Positions 1-5,504 of a stretch of 5,984 bases of DNA are shown here, one piece after another. Each line of letters opens with the position of its first letter. Position 1 is the first letter of the stretch. The DNA is from DATGMP01 sp035293565 (lineage in GTDB: Bacteria > Pseudomonadota > Alphaproteobacteria > BOG-932 > Roseiterribacteraceae). The position numbers were made by a program, and so were the translations under genes. The notes under the pieces are model-generated. The model made no database searches. It was given only the letters and a program-made list of their open reading frames with translations, and was not told the DNA's origin. Location of the stretch: positions 1-5,984 of the forward strand of contig DATGMP010000129.1 in the NCBI GenBank assembly GCA_035293565.1, in the 5' to 3' direction.

Positions 1-1
1 T

Positions 2-172
2 TCCGATGCGATCAAGGGCGGCATGGAGATCATTCCGGTCGCGCGTCTCGACGACGTTGTGTCGCGCGCGCTGGAGCGCCCGCCGGTGCCGATCGTCTGG
101 GAAGAGGACACCAAGGTTCCGGTTGCCTCCGACACCGGCGACGAAGCCGGCGGTGGCCTGACGGCACACTGA
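2..172 (+). CDS. lon: Lon ATP-dependent protease, C-terminal end (partial)
   Basis: This is the last 56 codons of a gene that enters from the left edge, ending in TGA at 170-172. The frame reads SDAIKGGMEIIPVARLDDVV and later PVPIVWEEDTK, closing with GGGLTAH. This matches the end of the proteolytic (P) domain of Lon in Bradyrhizobium-like bacteria. Lon is a cytoplasmic AAA+ serine protease that degrades misfolded and regulatory proteins. Its ATPase domain and Ser-Lys dyad lie outside the window and cannot be checked. The tail after the conserved P domain is short and Asp/Glu/Gly-rich, as is usual at this family's C-terminus. A strong intrinsic terminator follows 23 bases later, so lon appears to end its transcription unit here. 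The identification rests on recall of the family's C-terminal sequence. Confidence 0.88.
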   Translation, partial: SDAIKGGMEIIPVARLDDVVSRALERPPVPIVWEEDTKVPVASDTGDEAGGGLTAH

Positions 173-195
173 CCGAAAAACAACAACGATCCGCA

Positions 196-227
196 AAACG
201 GCGCCCTTGGGCGCCGTTTCTTTTTTT
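196..227 (+). terminator. Rho-independent terminator of lon
   Basis: AAACGGCGCCC (196-206) is the exact reverse complement of GGGCGCCGTTT (209-219). This gives a stem of about 10 bp closed by a CTTG loop, followed by C and seven T residues (221-227). The hairpin begins 23 bases after the lon stop codon and is a textbook intrinsic terminator for rightward transcription. Confidence 0.93.
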
Positions 228-391
228 GATCATTTCGCGGGCGACATCGGGACGGGTGGGGTCAAGAAACGCGTCGGTTCGCCGCTGTTTACGAGCGGCG
301 AGGGTGAGCGCACGGACGATTGGGCCGTGCCCTGGCTCGGTGACCTCGGGCAATTGCCGGGGCGGCCCGAGGACTGAAGTTGGAAGCGACC

Positions 392-421
392 TTGCGCTTC
401 GGGCCGGGTCAGGGCTAAACA
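392..421 (+). promoter_or_regulatory. Possible promoter of tRNA-Val
   Basis: TTGCGC at 392-397 and TAAACA at 416-421 are separated by 18 bases and lie 12 bases upstream of the tRNA. The spacing suits a sigma-70-type promoter, but both hexamers are only partial matches. Because lon is terminated at about 227, the tRNA needs its own promoter somewhere in 228-432, and this is the best candidate I see. The rest of that stretch shows no supported gene. Confidence 0.3.
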
Positions 422-432
422 GCGGGACTTGA

Positions 433-509
433 GGGCGGCTAGCTCAGCTGGTTAGAGCATCTCGTTTACACCGAGAGGGTCGGGAGTTCGAATCTCTCGC
501 CGCCTACCA
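433..509 (+). tRNA. tRNA-Val (anticodon TAC)
   Basis: A full cloverleaf can be folded. The acceptor GGGCGGC (433-439) pairs with GCCGCCT (499-505), with one G-U pair. The D stem is GCTC/GAGC (442-445 with 455-458). The anticodon stem is TCTCG/CGAGA (460-464 with 472-476) around a loop with TAC at 467-469. The T arm is GGGAG-TTCGAAT-CTCTC (482-498). The discriminator is A506 and the CCA end (507-509) is encoded. Anticodon UAC reads valine GUA/GUG codons. There are no mismatched stems, so it looks functional. Confidence 0.97.
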
Positions 510-560
510 GCCTCCGCGCCAGCAGGGCGCTTCGGCCAGGCGAGCCGGGTTGTACCGCTC

Positions 561-809
561 TCAGAACGCCACGCCGACGCGCAGGGCGCGTTTCCAGAGT
601 ACGCGGCAGCGCTTCTTGGTCGTTCCGTAGAGCATGTCGAACCGCTCCGGGAGGTCGGTATATTTGAGCAGTTGCAGACACGCGCCGCCGGCTGAATAGT
701 CAACCACCATGCATTCGATCACCGGCGCCTTCAACGTCGTCACGATTTTTGCAGTGTTCGAAACCCGTCCCCCGGGCTTAACGCGCGCAAATACTCGATT
801 CTGAGACAT
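561..809 (-). CDS. Minimal PilZ-domain protein (c-di-GMP receptor candidate)
   Basis: An 82-residue protein that is essentially one PilZ domain. Both ligand-binding signatures are present: RxxxR at residues 5-9 (RVFAR) and D/NxSxxG at 37-42 (DYSAGG). The usual barrel tail follows, ending CRVLW...RVGVAF. PilZ domains bind cyclic di-GMP, and single-domain forms typically act as adaptors for motility, exopolysaccharide or secretion. The target here is unknown. I chose the ATG at 807-809 because GAGGA (817-821) sits 7 bases upstream as a Shine-Dalgarno and the domain begins right after it. The frame stays open to a TTG at 921-923 (120 residues), but that extension resembles no PilZ N-terminus and has no ribosome site I can see. 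The gene is solitary, with its stop about 50 bases from the tRNA-Val end, and is divergent from the P450. Confidence 0.85.
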   Translation of the reverse strand: MSQNRVFARVKPGGRVSNTAKIVTTLKAPVIECMVVDYSAGGACLQLLKYTDLPERFDMLYGTTKKRCRVLWKRALRVGVAF

Positions 810-1155
810 CGCGAGATCCTCGTTCCCCTCAAAGACAGCCAGGCCGATCGGAATTGGATCGCCGCCGTCAATACCTGCACTTTGCACACAAACCGCTGAT
901 TTACGATTTATCCGAACGATCAAACTTTATGAATTTGTCCTGGAAGCACGTCTTTGCAGAAAGGAAGCAGGAGGGGGACGCGCTCGGACATGGTTAAGCA
1001 ATACTGAATCGGTTTCGACCAGCTTGGGCCGAGGCTGGCCTGATCGTGTCCCTTGGCGCGAATCGGATCTGATGAGAGAACCAGAGGAACTTTTGTTCCG
1101 GCCTTGCGTTCCAGATTTCGATTTTTTGAAGTTCCTTGGATCGTACCCGACGACG
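810..1155. other. Divergent intergenic region between the PilZ gene and the P450
   Basis: About 346 bases hold the 5' regions of two divergent genes. The part around 890-940 is noticeably AT-rich against its surroundings and is the likeliest place for the PilZ promoter, but I find no -35/-10 pair I would defend on either strand. Two alternative N-terminal extensions lie here: a TTG-started PilZ extension (810-923) and P450 extensions from 1024 (TTG) or 1072 (ATG). Both have poorer third-position GC than the bodies of the genes. A small inverted repeat, GGAAC-TTTT-GTTCC, lies at 1086-1099. Confidence 0.5.
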
Positions 1156-2562
1156 ATGTTGTCCCGCCCCGAAGCCGAGGTGAGAGCAGGTTTCCGTCCG
1201 CCGGCGCCTGTGCCGCAGGAGAGCATGCCCGGATTGTTCAGGCTGCTGGCGACGCTCAAGCGCAATCCCCTGGAATGCTGGAGCGAGGAATTTTTCGAAC
1301 AGCCGATTGCGCGGGTCAAACTGCCGTTCCTGGAAGCCGTCCTGGTTCATGATCCCGCCGCGATCAAGCGCGTGCTGGTCGACAATTCCGACAATTACCG
1401 CAAGGACCCGATCCAGCGCCGCATCCTGGCGTTCGGGCTGGCCGATGGCCTGTTGAGCGTCGAGGGAGAGCGCTGGGAGGTGCAGCGCCGCACGCTCGCG
1501 CCGCTGTTCGCGCGCCGCACGGTGGCGTGCTTCACCGATGCGATGCTCAAGGCCGCCGAGGAGCTGGCCGATCGTTGGCAGCGGCTCGAGGCTGGAAGCC
1601 AGGTCGATGTCGCGGCTGAGTGCACCTTGCTCACTCTGAACGTGCTCGCGCTGACCATTTTCTCCGACGGCATCGGCAGCGATTTCGATGCATTTCGCGT
1701 TGCCATGAACGACTATTTTGGCGCGATCGGCCGGATCGGCGTGCTTGATCTGATGCGCGCGCCTGATGTTGTGCCGCGGCCTGGCCGCAAGCGCTTGCAG
1801 CACACCATGGCCTATTTCGAGGCTGTCATTGACGAGATCATCGCGACGAGGCGGCGCCGGCTCGCGCATTCGGCGGAGGCCGAAGCGCCCGCTGATCTCC
1901 TGACATTGCTGTTGCGTGCGCTCGATCCTGCAACGGGCCGGCCGATGAGCCTTGCCGAGGTGCGCGCGAACATCCTGACCTTTTTGTCGGCCGGGCACGA
2001 GACCACGGCGAACGCCCTGGCCTGGTCGGCGTTTCTGCTGTCGCAATCGCCCTATTGGTATGCGCGGGTGCGCGCGGAAGCCGACGCCGAACTCGGGGGC
2101 GATCGCGGCGGCCTGTTGGAGCGGCTGGTCGTGACCAGAGCGGTGGTCGAAGAGGCGTTGCGGCTGTACCCGTCCATCGCCGCGCTGAGCCGTTCGGCGG
2201 AATGCGCGGACCGGCTCAGCGAGACCGGGATCGCTCCGGGAACGCTGCTCGTGATCGCACCCTATATCCTGCATCGCCACCGCCGCCTGTGGGCGCAGCC
2301 GGATCTGTTCGATCCGACGCGCTTTCTCGGGCCCGCAAAGGCCAAAATCCCGCGCTTTGCCTATCTGCCATTCGGTGCCGGCCCTCGCACCTGCATCGGC
2401 TCGTCCTTTGCCTTGCAGGAAGCCACGCTGGTGCTTGCGAAGCTGGTGCAGCGGTTCGACATCGCGCTCGCGCCCGGCGCAATGGTCTGGCCGCTGCAGA
2501 AAATCACGCTGCGGCCCGCCAATGGCTTGCCAATGCGAATCGAGCCGCGATCAACTTCGTGA
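1156..2562 (+). CDS. Cytochrome P450
   Basis: A 468-residue soluble cytochrome P450, a haem monooxygenase that inserts oxygen into an unidentified substrate. All hallmark motifs are present, numbered from the ATG at 1156. The C-helix WxxxR is at W107-R111. The I-helix oxygen-activation motif AGHETT is at 279-284. ExxR of the K-helix is E333-R336. A PERF-like PTRF is at 387-390. The haem loop FGAGPRTCIG starts at F406, with the thiolate ligand C413 (codon 2392-2394). No membrane anchor is seen; the N-terminus has a proline-rich segment (GFRPPAPVP). The style (GHETT, WEVQRR) recalls bacterial E-class, fatty-acid-type P450s, but the substrate cannot be inferred. Start choice: the ATG at 1072 would add 28 residues, but those codons have about 54% G/C third positions against about 80% just after 1156. 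Neither ATG has a clear Shine-Dalgarno. No redox partner is encoded nearby; a methyltransferase follows after 63 bases. Confidence 0.93.
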   Translation: MLSRPEAEVRAGFRPPAPVPQESMPGLFRLLATLKRNPLECWSEEFFEQPIARVKLPFLEAVLVHDPAAIKRVLVDNSDNYRKDPIQRRILAFGLADGLLSVEGERWEVQRRTLAPLFARRTVACFTDAMLKAAEELADRWQRLEAGSQVDVAAECTLLTLNVLALTIFSDGIGSDFDAFRVAMNDYFGAIGRIGVLDLMRAPDVVPRPGRKRLQHTMAYFEAVIDEIIATRRRRLAHSAEAEAPADLLTLLLRALDPATGRPMSLAEVRANILTFLSAGHETTANALAWSAFLLSQSPYWYARVRAEADAELGGDRGGLLERLVVTRAVVEEALRLYPSIAALSRSAECADRLSETGIAPGTLLVIAPYILHRHRRLWAQPDLFDPTRFLGPAKAKIPRFAYLPFGAGPRTCIGSSFALQEATLVLAKLVQRFDIALAPGAMVWPLQKITLRPANGLPMRIEPRSTS

Positions 2563-2618
2563 TAGGCGCGGTGGCGCGATTGCCAAGCCGGCCGATTTCA
2601 TCAAGACTCCCGCAAAAC

Positions 2619-2624
2619 TATACT
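2619..2624 (+). promoter_or_regulatory. Possible -10 element before the methyltransferase
   Basis: TATACT, one base off the sigma-70 -10 consensus, ends one base before the first candidate ATG. A weak TTTCAT (2596-2601) lies 17 bases upstream as a possible -35. If used, transcription would begin near 2631, inside the longest reading frame, and translation would have to start at one of the ATGs at 2638, 2641 or 2644. The poor -35 keeps confidence low. Confidence 0.3.
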
Positions 2625-2625
2625 C

Positions 2626-3504
2626 ATGGATCGCGAGATGATGATGGAAGCGCCCGCAGCTCATGATCGCAATGCCGACCAGATCGCCTATTGGAACGGT
2701 CCGGGCGGCCAGCGCTGGTCGGACCGCCAGGCTGTGCAGGACATCCTGCTCGCGCCGATCTCGGAGATCCTGATCGGGGCCGCCCGGCCTGAGCCCGGCA
2801 ACCGCGTCATCGATGTCGGCTGCGGCTGCGGGGCGACCAGCATTGCGCTGGCCGAACGGGTTGCGCCTGACGGCGCGGTGCTTGCAGTCGACATTTCCGC
2901 GCCGATGCTGGCGCGGGCGCGCGAACGCGCGCCCAAAAGCCTGCCGCTCGATTTCGTGCTTGCGGACGCCACCGTCTACCCGTTCGACCCGGAAAAATTC
3001 GATCTCCTGGTCTCGCGCTTTGGCGTGATGTTCTTCGCCGAGCCCGCCGTCTCCTTCGCCAATCTGCGCAAGGCGCTGCGGCGGGACGGGCGCGTCGCCT
3101 TCGCCTGCTGGCGCGACCCGAAACAGAATCCCTGGATGATGACGCCGCTGCAGGCGGTCTACAAACACGTCCCCAAGCTGCCGCAGGTCGGCCCCGAAGA
3201 CCCCGGCCCGTTCTCGTTTGCCTCCGAACAACGCGTGCACCGGATTCTCGGCGAGGCCGGCTATACCGCCATCACGATGCAGCCGCACGATTTGTCGCTC
3301 GATGTCGCGATCGGTCGCGGCCTCGAGGCCGCCGTCCAGAGTGCGCTCGAAATCGGCCCCGCGAGCCGGGCGCTGCAGGACCAGCCTGAGCACGTCCGCG
3401 AGGCCGCACGCGGCTCGATCCGCGAAGCGCTGGCGCAATTTGTTCAGGGCGAGCGCGTGATGCTGCCCGCGGCGATCTGGATCGTGACGGCGAAGGCGTC
3501 GTGA
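2626..3504 (+). CDS. Class I SAM-dependent methyltransferase
   Basis: Up to 292 residues with a Rossmann-type methyltransferase core. The SAM-binding motif I is VIDVGCGCG at residues 61-69. The acidic residue after strand 2, which contacts the SAM ribose, is D89 in LAVDIS. A further acidic position is D114 (ADAT), and the strand-4 motif FDLLVSRFGVMFF is at 125-137. The C-terminal part has the CWR...NPW segment (161-170) common in UbiE/COQ5-like enzymes of rhizobia. It transfers a methyl group from SAM; the acceptor is unknown. Start is uncertain: ATG codons occur at 2626, 2638, 2641 and 2644, none with a convincing Shine-Dalgarno, and a possible -10 element at 2619-2624 would favour the later ones (281-288 residues... 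depending on which is used). It follows the P450 in the same orientation after 63 bases, so the two may act on one substrate, but co-transcription is inference. Confidence 0.88.
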   Translation: MDREMMMEAPAAHDRNADQIAYWNGPGGQRWSDRQAVQDILLAPISEILIGAARPEPGNRVIDVGCGCGATSIALAERVAPDGAVLAVDISAPMLARARERAPKSLPLDFVLADATVYPFDPEKFDLLVSRFGVMFFAEPAVSFANLRKALRRDGRVAFACWRDPKQNPWMMTPLQAVYKHVPKLPQVGPEDPGPFSFASEQRVHRILGEAGYTAITMQPHDLSLDVAIGRGLEAAVQSALEIGPASRALQDQPEHVREAARGSIREALAQFVQGERVMLPAAIWIVTAKAS

Positions 3505-3520
3505 GGCGCGGACCGCGCCT
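3504..3520. terminator. Small hairpin between the convergent methyltransferase and pepT stops
   Basis: AGGCGCG (3504-3510) pairs exactly with CGCGCCT (3514-3520) around a GAC loop. It fills the whole 15-base gap between the two stop codons. There is no T-run on either side, so it is at best a weak or factor-assisted bidirectional terminator; it could also be chance in GC-rich DNA. Confidence 0.35.
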
Positions 3521-4779
3521 TACGCCCGCTCCTCCCAGATCATCGCGAGATGCACGATCGTCTCGGCGGCTTTTTCCATGTCCTGGCGGCTGACCCATTC
3601 CAGGCGGGAGTGGAAGGCGTGCTCGCCGGCGAAGATATTGGGGCAGGGCAGTCCCATGAATGACAGGCGTGAGCCATCGGTGCCGCCGCGGATCGAGCTG
3701 CGCTCCGGTTTCAGCCCGGCGCGCCGGATCGCATCGATCGCGTATTCGACCGTCTGGGGGTGACGGTCGATCACCTCCTTCATGTTGCGATACTGCTCCT
3801 TGACCTCCATCCGGTAGGTCGAGCGGGGATAGTCCTTCATCACGTCCTTGACGATCCGCTCGAGCAGCGCCTCTTTGTCCTTCAGCCCGGCGACCGAGAA
3901 GTCGCGCACGATGAAGCCGATCGTGGTCTGCTCCAGCGCGCCGGAAATGCCGATCGGATGCAGGAAGCCCTGGTTGCCCTCGGTCGTCTCGGGGGAACAG
4001 GTGTCCTTGGGCAGGCGCTCGATGATGGCGGCCGCGATCTTGATCGCGTGCTCCATCTTGCCCTTGGCAAAGCCGGGATGCGTGCTGACGCCCTGGATGG
4101 TGATGGTGGCGGCATCCGCCGAGAAGGTTTCGTCCTCGATCTGGCCCGCGCTCTCGCCGTCCATCGTGTAGGCGAAATCGGCGGCGAGCTTGTTCAGGTC
4201 GACCTTGTCGACGCCGCGGCCGATCTCCTCGTCGGGCGTGAACAGGATCTTGATGGTGCCGTGCTTGATCTGCGGGTTTTGCACCAGGAACTGCGCCGCA
4301 TCCATGATCTCGGCGACGCCCGCCTTGTTGTCGGCACCGAGCAGCGTGGTGCCGTCGGTCGTGATGATGTCGTGGCCGATCTGGTCCCGCAGCGCCGGAT
4401 GCTCGGCAGCACGAATGACCTGGCTCGGATCGGCCGGCAGGGTGATGTCGCCGCCCTGGTAGTTCGTCACGATCTGCGGCTTGACGTTGGCGCCGGTGCA
4501 GTCCGGCGACGTGTCCATATGCGAGCAGAAGCAGATCACCGGCACCTTCTTCGCCGTGGTGGCCGGGATCGTCGCATAGACATAGCCGTGTTCGTCCAGA
4601 TGGGCATCGGCCAGCCCGATCTCCTTCAGCTCGGCGGCCAGCAGGCGGCCGAGGTTCTTCTGCTTCTCGGTGGAGGGGCAGGTCGGCGAATCCGGATCCG
4701 ACTGGGTGTCGATGGTGACATAGCGCAGGAAGCGCTCGGTGACGCTGTGCTGAAACGGGAGAGAGGAGGGCAAAGTCAA
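3520..4779 (-). CDS. pepT: Peptidase T (tripeptide aminopeptidase, M20B family)
   Basis: A 419-residue cytoplasmic zinc metallopeptidase that removes the N-terminal residue from tripeptides, helping recycle peptides. The family's full length (about 410) is present. Expected di-zinc and catalytic residues are visible: H87 and D89 in SHMDTS, the bridging D150 in LLGADNKAG, the general base E184 and ligand E185 in TPDEE, D207 in TMDGE, and H390 in EHAFHS near the C-terminus. RGGTDGS (364-370) is the conserved substrate-side loop. The start is unusual: the frame runs back to a TAG at 4810-4812 and contains no ATG or GTG upstream of the conserved SVTERFLRYVTIDTQSDP. TTG at 4777-4779 (or 4771-4773) is the only plausible start, without a visible Shine-Dalgarno. 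A perfect palindrome lies directly upstream. The gene follows hupB in the same orientation but is separated from it by a strong terminator. Confidence 0.93.
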   Translation of the reverse strand: MTLPSSLPFQHSVTERFLRYVTIDTQSDPDSPTCPSTEKQKNLGRLLAAELKEIGLADAHLDEHGYVYATIPATTAKKVPVICFCSHMDTSPDCTGANVKPQIVTNYQGGDITLPADPSQVIRAAEHPALRDQIGHDIITTDGTTLLGADNKAGVAEIMDAAQFLVQNPQIKHGTIKILFTPDEEIGRGVDKVDLNKLAADFAYTMDGESAGQIEDETFSADAATITIQGVSTHPGFAKGKMEHAIKIAAAIIERLPKDTCSPETTEGNQGFLHPIGISGALEQTTIGFIVRDFSVAGLKDKEALLERIVKDVMKDYPRSTYRMEVKEQYRNMKEVIDRHPQTVEYAIDAIRRAGLKPERSSIRGGTDGSRLSFMGLPCPNIFAGEHAFHSRLEWVSRQDMEKAAETIVHLAMIWEERA

Positions 4780-4790
4780 AACCGCGGTTT
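4779..4790. promoter_or_regulatory. Perfect 12-bp palindrome abutting the pepT start
   Basis: AAACCGCGGTTT reads identically on both strands and overlaps the first base of the proposed TTG start of pepT. Its position in the leader suggests an operator or a small RNA structure that could affect initiation. Only the symmetry and position are seen; the function is inference. Confidence 0.35.
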
Positions 4791-4814
4791 GGATGGGGAT
4801 CGGAAAACACTATC

Positions 4815-4865
4815 ACAAAAGAAAACGCCATTCCGGGGGCCGCGAAAACTCCGGCGGAATGGCGT
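4815..4865 (-). terminator. Rho-independent terminator of hupB
   Basis: Read leftward, ACGCCATTCCG (4865-4855) pairs exactly with CGGAATGGCGT (4835-4825). This forms an 11-bp stem around a 19-base loop that can form extra G-C pairs. It is followed by TTTTCTTTT on the minus strand (4825-4817). It lies about 30 bases beyond the hupB stop and separates hupB from pepT. The T-tract is on the minus side only, so it is oriented for hupB. Confidence 0.88.
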
Positions 4866-4893
4866 GAAGGCTGACGAGGCAAGAAAGCGACGA

Positions 4894-5193
4894 TCAGATC
4901 GCTTCCTTGAGCTCCTTGGCGGCGCGGAACGCCACCTTCTTGCTGGCCTTGATCTGGATCGGCTCGCCGGTCGCCGGGTTGCGGCCGGTACGGGCGGCGC
5001 GCTTGCGCACCTGCAGGATGCCGAGGCCTACGATGCGAATGCGCTCGCCTTTCTTGAGGTGCTTGGTGATCCGGCTCACCATATCGGTCAGGATGCTCTC
5101 GGCCTGCTTCTTGGACAATTCCTGGTCCTCGGCGATCGCTGCGGCAAGGTGCTTGAGCGTGATGGTCGCCGGGCTAGCTGCTTTCTTTGCCAT
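4894..5193 (-). CDS. hupB: HU family DNA-binding protein
   Basis: A 99-residue nucleoid protein that bends DNA as a dimer and takes part in chromosome compaction, replication and recombination. After a short Lys/Ala-rich N-terminal extension (residues 1-10; typical HU is about 90 residues) come the dimerising helices (about 11-48). Next are the turn GERIRIVGLGILQVRKRAAR and the DNA-gripping beta-arm GRNPATGEPIQ (70-80). P73 in RNP is the residue that kinks DNA in this family. The C-terminal helix is AFRAAKELKEAI. The start is secure: ATG at 5191-5193 with AGGAGG (5201-5206) 7 bases upstream. It is monocistronic by its own terminator and divergent from tRNA-Asp. IHF is the alternative relative, but the sequence is HU-like. 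The symbol hupB is by analogy; hup would serve equally. Confidence 0.96.
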   Translation of the reverse strand: MAKKAASPATITLKHLAAAIAEDQELSKKQAESILTDMVSRITKHLKKGERIRIVGLGILQVRKRAARTGRNPATGEPIQIKASKKVAFRAAKELKEAI

Positions 5194-5200
5194 GTTCGGC

Positions 5201-5206
5201 CCTCCT
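5201..5206 (-). promoter_or_regulatory. Strong ribosome binding site of hupB
   Basis: AGGAGG on the minus strand, 7 bases before the ATG, is a full match to the anti-Shine-Dalgarno and fits a highly expressed nucleoid protein. It fixes the start codon. Confidence 0.85.
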
Positions 5207-5260
5207 CGTTGCTTGGAAACGGCTTAGGAATCCCCTCGGACATTTCAGGCCTTAAACGAT

Positions 5261-5270
5261 TCGGCGCCGA
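5261..5270. promoter_or_regulatory. 10-bp palindrome in the hupB leader
   Basis: TCGGCGCCGA is perfectly self-complementary and lies 68 bases upstream of the hupB start, between hupB and tRNA-Asp. It may be an operator or an RNA hairpin; in GC-rich DNA a chance 10-mer is also plausible. Confidence 0.25.
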
Positions 5271-5319
5271 CGAACTATGCCACTTCTCCCCGAAAACCGG
5301 GCATTTCTCGCAATGATAT

Positions 5320-5352
5320 CGCAGAAACCCCCTGTTGATGCGGGGTTCTGCG
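5320..5352. promoter_or_regulatory. Bulged inverted repeat between hupB and tRNA-Asp
   Basis: CGCAGA-A-ACCCC (5320-5331) pairs with GGGGTTCTGCG (5342-5352), giving 11 bp with one bulged A and a 10-base loop. No T-run follows on either strand, so it is not a normal intrinsic terminator. It sits just upstream of the candidate -35 boxes of tRNA-Asp and in the far upstream region of hupB, where a regulator site or a leader structure would lie. Confidence 0.4.
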
Positions 5353-5353
5353 A

Positions 5354-5375
5354 CTGCTTGACTTCTGCTTGACTT
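5354..5375 (+). repeat. Exact 11-bp tandem duplication
   Basis: CTGCTTGACTT occurs twice with no gap (5354-5364 and 5365-5375). Each copy carries a TTGACT, a near-consensus -35 hexamer. Eleven bases is about one helical turn, so both copies face the same side of the DNA. Confidence 0.9.
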
Positions 5376-5397
5376 GCAAAGTTCGCCCCTTTAAGCC
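5369..5397 (+). promoter_or_regulatory. Probable promoter of tRNA-Asp
   Basis: TTGACT (5369-5374, five of six consensus bases) is followed after 16-17 bases by TTAAGC/TAAGCC (5391-5397), a weak -10. Transcription would begin around 5403, about 25 bases before the mature tRNA, a normal 5' leader. A second TTGACT at 5358-5363 is too far (about 27 bases) to serve the same -10. Confidence 0.5.
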
Positions 5398-5427
5398 CTG
5401 CTCCAGCGCGGTTGTTCGACTGCATCC

Positions 5428-5504
5428 GCGGGAGTAGCTCAGTTGGTTAGAGCGCCGCCCTGTCACGGCGGAGGTCGCGGGTTCGAGCCCCGTCTCTCGC
5501 GCCA
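5428..5504 (+). tRNA. tRNA-Asp (anticodon GTC)
   Basis: Complete cloverleaf. Acceptor GCGGGAG (5428-5434) pairs with CTCTCGC (5494-5500), with one G-U pair. The D stem is GCTC/GAGC (5437-5440 with 5450-5453). The anticodon stem is CCGCC/GGCGG (5455-5459 with 5467-5471), with GTC at 5462-5464. The T arm is GCGGG-TTCGAGC-CCCGT. The discriminator is G5501, the expected identity base for aspartate tRNA, and CCA is encoded at 5502-5504. It is divergent from hupB, and accessory DNA begins shortly after its 3' end. Confidence 0.97.

Noticed and set aside
30..353. 107-codon leftward frame across the lon end, and a 68-codon rightward frame at 226-432
   Set aside because: The first runs through the lon terminator stem and the lon coding end antisense, with a TTG start; the second runs from the terminator T-run up to tRNA-Val. 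Neither resembles a family or has a ribosome site.
516..530. GCGCC-AGCAG-GGCGC hairpin after tRNA-Val
   Set aside because: Only 5 bp and no T-run follows, so not supported as a terminator in GC-rich DNA.
452..703. Leftward reading frames over tRNA-Val giving peptides with REIRTPDPLGV and GERFELPTLSV
   Set aside because: These are the well-known spurious proteins produced by translating the antisense of a tRNA gene; the tRNA fold is perfect and the frames overlap the PilZ gene.
994..2280. 428-codon leftward open frame
   Set aside because: It is antisense to the P450, whose haem, ExxR and I-helix motifs establish the real coding strand.
2551..3438. 295-codon leftward open frame opposite the methyltransferase
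   Set aside because: Antisense shadow; the plus strand carries an intact SAM-binding motif.
3272..4882. 536-codon leftward open frame
   Set aside because: It is an out-of-frame shadow of pepT running into the antisense of the methyltransferase, with Arg/Pro/Gly-rich low-complexity translation and no domain.
3760..5316. 518-codon open frame on the plus strand
   Set aside because: It is antisense to pepT and hupB, both of which have clear family motifs; long antisense frames are expected at this GC content.
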